A stretch of 64,000 nucleotides of DNA, taken from assembly GCA_947652605.1 (NCBI GenBank), contig OX393583.1:10085222-10149221 (forward strand), written 5' to 3'. Positions 55,364-64,000 of this stretch are shown here, piece by piece (the first letter of the stretch is position 1; every line of letters starts with the position of its first letter). Origin of the DNA: Elmis aenea (Eukaryota > Arthropoda > Insecta > Coleoptera > Elmidae). The position numbers were made by a program, and so were the translations under genes. Under the pieces are notes generated by a model. It worked only from the letters and a program-made list of their open reading frames with translations, was not told the origin of the DNA and searched no databases.

Positions 55364-56341
55364 GTGTTCATCAAATATACAATATAAAAATTTCTAATTG
55401 TTTTTTTTTCGCACTAGTCCAATAAATAAATAATTTTTATGTCTTTTGATGTAACAAGAAGAAAAGAATCAAATATAATATTTTTTTAAATTATTTATTA
55501 ATCTAATAAAAATGAAGCGTTCTATTTAAAAAGTTTGACTTATTCGTTTCAAATTAAGCCAAATAGGAAAAACCCTGTGTAATTCTTTAAAATGTTGTCT
55601 CTTCAGCGATCACTATAACACTATTTTCAAATAAAGTTACAAATTTGGTTTTGACATAGCTTAGTTGTGAATTGTTAATACTTTTTATTTTAAAGACCTA
55701 TTCCTGTTAATATTTTTATAAAATTTTAAAACTCAAAAACGATTGATTTTAGGTACAAAAAACTTTGTATTTTTTAAAAAGAACTTAATTTTGCATCCAA
55801 AAATACAAGATGTATAGGATGTTGCATTGAAAAAAAAAGCATTAGGCATCGGCGCGCAACACACTTTGTGTAGTTGAAAATAATTTTAGGTTGTGTGGAA
55901 AATGATCACAAACAACCTTTTTTTTTTTTTTTTTTTTAATTGTTGGCTTAAGGACGCTTCAACTACTTTGGCCATTAGCGTCCGGTGGAAGTACTTTTAC
56001 TCGATTTTTTTTTTATGTCTTACTCATAACAGAACTATCCGAATAATTGGTCTTGACTGGGACACCCTGTATAATGCAAGAATTCGAATGGTAGGTATTA
56101 GTTGTTTTTTGATGTCCCTTCAAATGTTTTTTCTTGTTATGGTAAACTTTTTAAATTTTCTTTGTGCGCCATGTCAGATTTGTAAATCGATAAATAAAAA
56201 ATAATGTCACCAATACAAAAAGATGTGACACTACAACTTTTAGCTTTAAAAAATTTAAAAAGTTATGAATTAATTAATGATTCATGTTTAATTTTCTAGT
56301 CTAGTTGCCTATAATAAATAAACGAAAAATTAGTTTGCAGC
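55364..56341. other. No gene; isolated fold-back end near 56058
   Basis: CTGGGACACCCTG-TA at about 56058-56072 matches the terminus of the element at 52469-53979, without a partner. The 103-residue open frame at 55893-56204 starts in a T-run and runs through this repeat end, so I do not call it a gene. Confidence 0.5.
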
Positions 56342-56349
56342 CTAGATAC

Positions 56350-57606
56350 CATAGGCGGCGCGTCGGAGGGGGGCTGGGGGGCCCAGGCCCCCCCACTTTT
56401 TTCAAATCAAAACTTCACAATCTTCACATAATTACGAGTATTAATAGATCCGACTAGGAAATTTTTTTCTGCACAACTTTATATAGTATAAAAATCATAT
56501 ATTCGTATATCGTATTTACAATTTAGCATTAGCAATTAGTGATTTTTATATCGGTTGGTGCGTTGGGGTAGGGTACCTACATTAACAATAAGGGCAACCT
56601 ACAACGAATGCAGTGACGCAACTAGGGGGTATAAAGCACTTGTTAGTCTTGCGGTCTTGTTAAGGCGCATTTTTCTAGTAAGTATATTTAACTAGAAAGT
56701 GTAAAATCACGATTAAACTGACCACATTATATTAAATTTTAGAATATGTCTAAAAAACAAACAAATTTATTTGCCTTTCTGGGCAAAGTCCAGAAAGATG
56801 GAACCCAACCGCAACCGTCCTAAAATTGTGCGACTCTTAACTGATTTGAATTGTGAAATAAATTACACCGATATAAAAAATTTTTACAAGTTAACTACTG
56901 ATAACACCTTAATTAATCAAATAAATATATACTTATAGAAATATTTTACTGGCAGAAACAAACAATTTATTAAGTATTGAGGAATGTGCGGAAAATTTTT
57001 TAAACAATGAATTAAAACAAATGTCATTTTGTGTGTGGGAACTTTTTGAAATTGTTCTTTGTTGTCCTGTGTCGTCTGCCTCAGCCGAGCGATTTTTTTC
57101 CACATTAAAAAGACTAAAAACCCATCTCAGAAGTACTATGGGCGATGAACGATTAAATGGCCTGGCTTTAATGGCTATAGAACAAGAAACTGTCGCTGAC
57201 ATGATTTTAAATGAATCGCATTTAGAAAAATTAATTAATAATTTTATTGCTAATAAAAACAGAAGAATGATGTTTTTTTAAAGATATATTTTGTTGTTTT
57301 TTACTATTATGAAGGGTATATTCTTTGTTTCTTAGTTTTTTAATATTTTGGAACTTAAAAATTCTTTTTGTTAAATAATATCTACTTATTTTATTTTTGT
57401 TACTTAATATGGTTTATAATAGTTTTTGATATTTTGGAGCTTCAGATATTATATTTGTTAAATAATGCTTATTTTATATTTTTAACTTAATGTGGTTTAT
57501 TATAAAGCACTATTAAGGTAAACCCAGATTTTTTTTAAATAAAGTGTAGGTAATATACATGGATAAGTTGTGCCCCCCCACTTTTTTAGGTCACGCGCCG
57601 CCACTG
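56350..57606 (+). mobile_element. ZMYM-type hAT relic, copy 2, perfect TSD
   Basis: Left CATAGGCGGCGCGTCGG, right CACGCGCCGCCACTG, flanked by ctagatac at 56342-56349 and 57607-57614. It is nearly identical to 44336-46007 over its left 200 bp and right 780 bp. It keeps a start codon region (56746) that copy 1 lost, but has a deletion that joins this directly to the late coding region at 56824. A G/C-rich stretch (gggggctggggggcccagg) lies just inside the left end. Confidence 0.92.
56746..57281 (+). pseudogene. hAT transposase relic with start codon and C-terminus only
   Basis: MSKKQTNLFAFLGKVQKDG followed by TQPQPS and a stop at 56821 is a plausible natural N-terminus for a ZMYM-like hAT transposase. 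The sequence then jumps, by deletion, to IVRLLTDLNCEINYTDI and the C-terminal dimerisation block (VSSASAERFFSTLKRLKTHL, RSTMGDERLN...) that ends at 57281. The central catalytic part is missing, so it is inactive. Copy 1 has more of the middle and copy 2 has the start, so the two deletions are complementary. Confidence 0.8.
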
Positions 57607-57614
57607 CTAGATAC

Positions 57615-58049
57615 CTATTATTTGTCAACTGTAGTTTCAACGTGTATATGTTGTCTTCAGCTGGGTGCAAAGTAAAAATCGAATTACATAACACATACCT
57701 AAGTAGAGACTTACCTACATAAAGTAAAAAGCACATTTAGCACAATAATATTTTATTTATATGATTTTTTTACAAATAGATAATTAAGTTAATGTGTTTT
57801 GAGAATTAATGTAGCACGTGGAGCGAGGCAATTGTTAGGTTATATGAGTGCATTATTTACTGCTACTTTGCAAAATAAAATCAGCACAATAACTAAGACT
57901 TTAGCAACATATTATACAGCAACTTAAAATAAATATTCGGTTAGCAATTTATTACGTTTTTTTCACTTAATAACGAATCGGTTAAAATTAAATCACAAAA
58001 ATACAGTTTTATATTAAATTAGTAATATAATAAAGATGGGAAAGTACAG
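57615..58049. other. No gene recognised
   Basis: AT-rich spacer without repeats or coding signal. Confidence 0.5.
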
Positions 58050-58051
58050 TA

Positions 58052-58687
58052 CAGAGTGGTCCAAAATCAATGGAATTGCATGGGTATCTCGCTTAATTGT
58101 CAAGATAGAGAAACGGTTACGTTACCAAAAATGTGTAGTTTTTTGAGAAAATTTCAGTTTTCAAATATATTTTATCATTTCCCTTTTTTCTTGTTTTTTG
58201 TTTTGTTTCACAGCCTACTGTTTGTTTCTCATCTTTAAAAAAATTAAAAAACCTTTGTAACTTGCGTATTATTAAAAATAAATACATTAACCCTTATATC
58301 TTGGGAAAGAGAAAAACATAAAGAATTTAAATAGGTCATAGCTAACTATAGCTTCTATTTAAAAAAAAGTGAGTTTGTGTAATAACTTTTTAAGGGCGAG
58401 CGTAAAAAATTGTTTCTAGTGTAATCGAATTCAACATAAAAATATCTAAAAATAATCGTCCTAAACTTTTTCGATATTTAAAACAATAAGGAAGATATGA
58501 CACCTTATAAATATAACAACAAAATAGGTTTTCTTTAATAACTCAAAAACCGCAAATGATAGAATCTTTTTGAAAACGGTTCGGAGTTTGTTTTAAAAAA
58601 CTGTACATTTTTGGTAATTTAATCGTTTCTCTATCTTGACTATTAAGCGAGATACCCATGTAATCCCATCGAATTTGGACCACACTG
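58052..58687. mobile_element. Fold-back family C copy 2
   Basis: CAGAGTGGTCCAAAATCAAT and ATCGAATTTGGACCACACTG are mirrored, with TA at the left; the right TA is lost. It shares ttgcatgggtatctcg, ttaccaaaaatgtg and the agcctactg motif with 10181-11409, but is about half the length, with a larger internal deletion on the left arm. Confidence 0.85.
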
Positions 58688-58877
58688 ACAATTGAAACTT
58701 TTCAGATTTAACCTTAGCGAGTGAGTGAGTGCGTGCGTCCCACTTGTTTCCTAAGGTTACATCTGACCGCCACCGCTACCGCGTCGGTCTGTGGAGACCT
58801 TTACTTTTCTGTAAAAACAATTTCGATTATTTTTGACCACTAAATTAAAAAAATAATCGTTTATTAAGGGGTTAAGT

Positions 58878-59149
58878 CAGTGGTTTCCAACCTGTGAGGC
58901 GCGCCCCCCTAGGGGGCCGCCGGGCGCGAGACTATTGCCAGGGAAGCGCGCAGCTGTTACCAGATATAATTTTTGAATACAAACCAAAAGAACTTTTTTT
59001 TATACAGAATAGGGTATATTCGTAGACCATTAAATAATTATTATATCAGGACAGTATTTATGAAATTAGATTGTTACAGAAAGTGAGGGGGGCGCAAAAT
59101 GTTTTTTATGAAAAGGGGGGTGAAGGTACAAAAAGGTTGGAAACCACTG
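58878..59149. mobile_element. Short hAT MITE with perfect TSD
   Basis: CAGTGGTTTCCAACC and GGTTGGAAACCACTG are exact mirrors, flanked by ggttaagt on both sides (58870-58877 and 59150-59157). GC-rich inside the left end (gcgcgcccccctaggggg). Non-coding; the related but larger element at 1449-2554 has the same type of end. Confidence 0.93.
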
Positions 59150-59157
59150 GGTTAAGT

Positions 59158-60661
59158 ATTAGTTACGTGTTCAAAATATAAACAATAGTAATTATAATTA
59201 AAACTTGAATTACATTTTTTTCGCTCTGAATAAATTATTTAGGTGCATTTAGCCAGTTGGCTAAGGAAAAGTTAAACTCTTTTGTTTCTTTGTCTTTGCT
59301 TTTGTTTTAGTCGTGACACCATAACCGGCGTTATTTATTACAGACAATTTTCATAATTATTGCTTTTAAAAACGTCGTGTTCTAATATAAAGCTGTTTAA
59401 AGAGATAAAGTAAATAAAAATTATGTCGTGAGGGGTTGAACCCTTTTCCAATCTGTGATTTAAAGAACCTAACTAGATTCCGTCAGTGTTTTTCCACGTC
59501 AACCATCTACATTTTCCTCGCATCCAGTGCAATGGAGCGAGAAACAAGGAAAAGAAAACTCACACAAATCCAAAATGATTAAAAGTATAATCTTAGATAT
59601 ACACTTATTGTAAAGTCTCATCGCTAACTCCACGGTTACTGTGTTCGTCTCTGTCTTACATAGGCGAGACGCGGTATAGAAAGTGTTTTCTAAACAGATG
59701 CAGAGCTTTCCTACCTGATGACTGCGCAGAAAGGACAGGGGAATTTAAATTAGCCATTTTCATTTATTCGCCCTCGTTTTAACTGTGTTTTTTACGCTTC
59801 TTCTTTCTACCATCTTGCAGGAAGACTAATGGACCTCTATTCACAAGGAATAATGCAACACTAAGTGCAATTTGTATTTTAGTTAGCTTCTAAATGAGGA
59901 TTTTTAGCCGGATCGCTTGTATTTATATCAGGCTCCCATTTTATCATTACCAGACGGATTTATGAAGGGTTTTGTGTATAAAGATACAATAATTGCTTTG
60001 ACGCCTACTAATATCGCCATTTTGGGGGTGCAACGATTGATAATGGCAAAAAAATTTAGCGCGTAATGTGGGCGCTTCGAGAGGGTTAGGTCAGTGGCCT
60101 TCAAACTTTCTCACGTTAAAACTTTGCCCGATGAATCATATTTCTGGCTAACTTTTATTGCAAAAGTGTACTTTTAGTAATTAGAAATTTTTCGATGCGT
60201 CTTTAAAGAATATGTTTTTAAAATTCATTTAAGGCATAAAACAACTTAATTAACAAATTGAACTATCCCCTGTAAGGATGTAAATAAATAATTAATAAAA
60301 GCATTGTTAATAATTCTCAAAAGAGCTTGAAAAATCCGATTTTATTAAGCCATTCATAACTTTCGATTTGTATTTGTAAAGACCTAGAAACTTAAGTGTT
60401 TTTAATTTTATACGTTAATTTAACGATGTAAACTATGTACATAGCCATTAGGGGTGGGAGATATCGAGTATCGATAAATATCAGATATCGATAAATATCG
60501 ATATATCGATAAATATGGAACAATCGCCAGACTTTCTATGCATTCTAAGCAGGGATTGAATAACGTTTTAAATCGTTACGTTAGTGTATAACGTTATTTA
60601 TTATTTGTTTTGGTTACATAACGTTATAAATAACATTAAAAAAATGAATTGTTATGTTATA
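59158..60661. other. No gene; possible unique DNA and a TATCGAT-rich end
   Basis: 59480-60090 is free of recognisable terminal repeats and includes tttctaccatcttgcag|gaag near 59808-59824, which resembles a plus-strand splice acceptor, but no convincing exon follows. At about 60448-60520, aggggtgggagatatcgagtatcgat looks like one end of a TATCGAT-rich hAT element; its other end is not seen. Confidence 0.4.
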
Positions 60662-61272
60662 CAGGGTGTGTATAAATTGGCGGAAGCGCTACACGTGACG
60701 ATGTTCTTCGTAAAATTCTAAGTCAAAAATCTTGATACAAAAATGTTGTACCATGCTTTCTATGGCCTCAGGAACTATTTTAAGAAAAAAATTGGCAACA
60801 TTGCATACATTGATTTACGTTTGGACATTTTTTTATCAGCAATTTTTACTTAGGTATTTACAATTTTTGTTTGAACTGAAAGCCTTTAGCTCGTAAATAT
60901 AGCTGCAAACTTTTGGGTATGGTAAAACACAAACTAGAAATAATTACGAGAAAAACAGAGATGACAGCTAATGACAATGTTGCCAGGTGTATTATTTTCA
61001 TTCAAATCAGTGATTTACATATTTTTAACACCAATTTTTGAAAGGAAGAACACAATATCTAGGAAAAAATACTATTCTAAATTTATTTTTATTCCAAATT
61101 GCAGCTTTTTCATTTGCAAGTACTTAATAAATAATAACGCTTATTAAAGGACTAAATGTCAAAACTTTGAGGACATCTTGCAGACACAGCAAGCATGGTA
61201 CAACATTTTCGTATTAAAATTTTCGACTTAGAATTTTACGAAGAACATCGCCACGTGTAGCGCCACACTGCA
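60662..61272. mobile_element. Fold-back element with CAGGGTGTGTATAAATTG end
   Basis: TA-CAGGGTGTG at the left. The inner blocks ctacacgtg, cgatgttcttcgtaaaattc and ttgtaccatgctt recur inverted at 61190-61260 (aagcatggtacaa, gaattttacgaagaacatcg, cacgtgtag). The outer right end is decayed past agcgccacactgc. No coding. Confidence 0.8.
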
Positions 61273-61763
61273 TGCTGTAGGTACATTTGCAGCCTACAAC
61301 AGACAAGAAAATTGCTTATTCCATAAATGTTGATCAATGCAAAAAATTAAGCTTTTTCATTTCAAGTACTTAATCAAAATTCTCTAGTAAAACGGTAACA
61401 AAAGTCAAACAAAACACGTAACTTTATACAAAAAGGAAACAAATGACAGCTAGGTACACTCTGACCCTTTAACGCGGTTCTAATAGTCAGCGGCAAGAAC
61501 CCCTTTATTAATGAGAGTAATCAAAATGACCACTGCTGTTCTTTTGTCGTAGTATCGGCTAAAACCACACCGCGTTAAAAACGAGTTTTCTAATTGAATA
61601 AAAACCATTACCTTACATACTTGATGTGTGTAACTCAGCACGAGTTTTGTGTTGGATACCTTCAATTAGCAATGTGTTTAAATTACTCAATACAAAACCG
61701 GTGTAATATTAATTCATAAACCAAAAACTTATGCACAGGGTGATATATTTCAAACCGGTAAGA
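61273..61763. other. No gene recognised
   Basis: AT-rich. A stretch at 61480-61570 containing accacaccgcgtt is unremarkable. A caccctgtg-like end lies near 61735-61741. Confidence 0.45.
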
Positions 61764-61771
61764 GATTTAAG

Positions 61772-61978
61772 CAGGGCCGGATTTAGAATTGATAAGGCCC
61801 TAAGCTATTTGAGATACGGGGCCCTTTATAAGTTCAGATATTAAATGTCAGTGCCAAATATGATATATTTAAGTACCTATATATGACAATTGCTCACTCG
61901 GACAATTTTTTTTGGGCCCCCAAGAAAGTGGGGGCCCTAAGCTATAGCTTGTGTAGCTTACACGTAAATCCTGCAGTG
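61772..61978. mobile_element. Short hAT MITE with perfect TSD
   Basis: CAGGGCCGGATTTA and TAAATCCTGCAGTG are imperfect inverted ends, and gatttaag is duplicated at 61764-61771 and 61979-61986. An inner inverted pair gataaggccctaagct and gtgggggccctaagct is present. It is 207 bp long and non-coding. Confidence 0.9.
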
Positions 61979-61986
61979 GATTTAAG

Positions 61987-62560
61987 GGCGGTGAAATACG
62001 ATAAAAGTTTTTAGGTTTTTAAACATCAGCACCACGTCTTTTTTTTTTGAAGACCTGATTGATACTGAGAAAAATTACCAATATCTTAAATTTTAAATAT
62101 TTCCGTTGCAACTACTAAATAGTGGAGTTTGGCAAATATTTTTTGTCCCTTAAATATACAAAAACCAGTTGGATTTGACGTCATAATGCAATAGTGTACC
62201 TCCGTACAGGGTGGGCAAATTTCGATGTTTTCATAGGGAATCTCGGTAACTATCAGAGTTATGGAAAAACGGACCGCGCATCCTCGATTTCTTCTTTCGA
62301 GAAAAAGGTAATGGTGAAACTGAAATTGGTTATCGTCTTTTGTTTATCGTCTTTTGTTTATCGTCTTTTGTTTTCGAATCATCACTGATAACTCGATTTT
62401 TTGTTTTATGATTATCTCACTGAGTTGATGGGATCTCCAAGTATTTACCATAGCTATATCTAATATTACAATCTTGGTTTCCGGGTTTGGAACCGCGTCT
62501 TCTATATTTAGAAGTAGTTGACGTTTCGACCATTGTGTCTTGGTCTTTTTCAAAACGACT
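61987..62560. repeat. Single fold-back end and a 14-bp tandem repeat
   Basis: TA-CAGGGTGGGCAAATTTCGATG at 62205 leads into a catagggaatctcggtaac block but has no partner. At 62329-62373 a 14-bp unit (tatcgtcttttgtt) is repeated three times. The remainder joins the LINE 3' region, where gtagttgacgtttcgacc near 62515 lies just beyond the LINE stop. Confidence 0.6.
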
Positions 62561-62570
62561 TTCTTAACTA

Positions 62571-63885
62571 TTAAATCTTAACATTATTTTTCACATATTC
62601 GAAACATAGTTTTTTAAAATTTGATATGGAAGTTGTTTGTTTAATTTCCACAGGTAATTCATTAAAAATCTTGAGCCCTTTGTAGTACAAGGCGTTCTGT
62701 GTATTTGTTTTCGTTAGTTTTGGTAGTCTAAAGTCGTCTTTGTTCCTGGTCTGGTATTCGTGAATGTTACAGTTTTGTATTACATTTTTAGTCATGTAAC
62801 GTGGTAAAAATTTATTTATTGTCTTGTATATTAAAAAAAGGCAATTAAAAGTACTTTGTTGACGTATACTTAACCACTTTAAGGTATTTAACATTTCGCT
62901 TATTTTAGTGTATCTCGAGCATTTTAAAATAACACGCATTCCTCTGTTTTGTTGTTTCTGCAACTTAATCAAATCGCATTAGTTGCATAAGAAAAAAATA
63001 CTCGCACAGTAATCGAAGTGTGGAGCGATTAGTGACCTATATACTGTAATTTTTGCTGACAGGCTAAGTTTGGTTGTTAATCTGCCTAGAAAACTAATTT
63101 TTTTCGCAACTTTTTTCACAATGTAATTCACATTGCTGTTAAACTTAAGTTTATTGTCTATCATAACGCCAAGATACTTAATTTGCGAAACACATTCAAG
63201 TTCTTCATTATCTATTTTAACTTTAATGCTTACATCATTCGGTATTGGCCTGTTTCCTATTATCATAAATTTGGTTTTGTCTGTATTTAATTTTAATTTG
63301 TTAACTTTAACCATTCTGATACAACGTGTAGGTTATTATTTATCTTATTAATAGCCGACTCTAGGTTGCTATCAGAAGCTGTGATTAATGTGTCATCTGC
63401 AAAGAGATTTACACTACAGTTTTTTATATTGTGTTCCAAATCATTTAAGTACAGCACAAAAAGTAAAGGACCCAAAACTGAACCTTGTGGTACACCTAGT
63501 GTGCTGATAAGTTTTTCTGATTCTATATTGTTAAATTTAGTTTTTTGATAGCGAGTTGTAAGATAACTTTCAAACCACCTGTTTTCGATTCCTCGTATGC
63601 CATATTGTTCCAGTTTTTTAATCAGCCTATTTCTATCTATGGTTTTAAATGCTCTTTTAAAGTCTAAAAATACCCCCACAATGTATTTGTTATTTTCAAT
63701 TTGTTGCTTCCAATCAGCGAGCACAAGATTTAATGATGTTTCACATGTATGTTTGGCTCTGAAGCCGGATTGAGCGTCTGATAGTATATTGTTGTCTTCT
63801 ATAAACTGTAATATTTGTCGTTTGACAACAGACTCCATTATGGTATGGATGCCTCTAAAATTGTTTGCAGCTTCGTTGTTTTCTT
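62571..63885 (-). pseudogene. CR1/L2-like LINE reverse transcriptase, 5'-truncated
   Basis: Minus-strand frames in order: NNEAANNFRGIHTIMESVV; SDAQSGFRAKHTCETSL; VGVFLDFKRAFKTIDRNRL (RT motif A); YGIRGIENRWFESYLTTR; LGVPQGSVLGPLLFVLYLND; NLFADDTLI (catalytic FADD); then, after a one-base frameshift near 63305, KLNTDKTKFMIIGN, IKYLGVMIDNKLKF and SLIAPHFDYC; then an in-frame TAA at about 62976; then a C-terminal LKWLSIRQQSTFNCL... IFNELPVEIKQ tail to the stop at 62571. Endonuclease and ORF1 are missing; the left part may extend past 63885. Similar in type to, but not a close copy of, 31205-34935. Catalytic motifs are intact, so it is moderately recent. Confidence 0.88.
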
Positions 63886-64000
63886 AAAATTAGAACAGCG
63901 ACACAAGCTATTTAGTTAAAATTCATCTTCACAAATGAACTTACCTACGATTTTTTATCGCCCGTGCGCGATCGCAGTTATTTTCAGGAGAGTTTTAATC
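63886..64000. other. No feature recognised
   Basis: Short right-edge sequence with cgcccgtgcgcgatcgcag; too little to interpret. Confidence 0.5.

Noticed and set aside
55893..56204. 103-residue frame with a poly-Phe stretch
   Set aside because: It begins in a T-run and crosses a fold-back end at about 56058; not a real gene.

Overview
This is a very AT-rich piece of an animal nuclear genome. The mix of sequence points to an insect, probably a beetle, but this is inference only. Pointers are an intron-containing peritrophin-type chitin-binding gene, insect-type Jockey and CR1-like LINEs, piggyBac, hAT and Tc1/mariner remnants, and many palindromic elements that begin TA-CAGGGTG. I saw no rRNA, tRNA, CRISPR array or bacterial-type operon.

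Only one host gene is convincing. It lies on the minus strand at about 7.5-9.5 kb, with a possible first exon and promoter near 14.0-14.15 kb. It encodes a secreted peritrophic-matrix or mucin-like protein: signal-peptide exon, one CBM14 domain, a long Ser/Thr/Glu linker that becomes ETTAAPV repeats, then two more CBM14 domains. Its proposed 4.5-kb first intron is filled with transposons.

The rest is layered mobile DNA. From left to right: a hAT-like MITE split by a fold-back (1.4-2.6 kb); more fold-backs (3.4-7.4 kb); the peritrophin gene (7.6-9.5 kb); intron-borne fold-backs and a hAT element (10-13.7 kb); a LINE tail holding a hAT insertion and a 5'-truncated Jockey LINE (14.5-17.9 kb); a hAT relic (18.2-19.6 kb); a fold-back containing a deleted piggyBac (19.7-21.9 kb); a hAT-flanked element carrying eleven units of a 196-bp satellite (22.8-25.7 kb); a hAT relic split by a MITE (26.9-28.3 kb); nested TA-flanked elements (28.5-29.5 kb); a CR1-like LINE split by two abutting fold-backs (31.2-34.9 kb); two sister hAT MITEs (36.3-40.0 kb); two large inverted repeats (42.7 and 48.0 kb) around a ZMYM/hAT relic; a pogo-like MITE (50.2-51.2 kb); a hAT relic holding two fold-backs (52.2-55.4 kb); a second ZMYM/hAT copy (56.3-57.6 kb); several MITEs; and a CR1-like LINE at the right edge.

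The unifying signal is the fold-back superfamily. At least ten near-palindromes of about 0.5-1.5 kb have CAGGGTG-like ends, TA target duplications and shared internal motifs. One carries in its loop a broken N-terminal helix-turn-helix domain, and two others carry C-terminal DDE-like fragments of a Tc1/mariner-related transposase, which suggests their origin. All boundaries come from reading by eye. Where a TSD is stated I checked it base by base; decayed ends are approximate.
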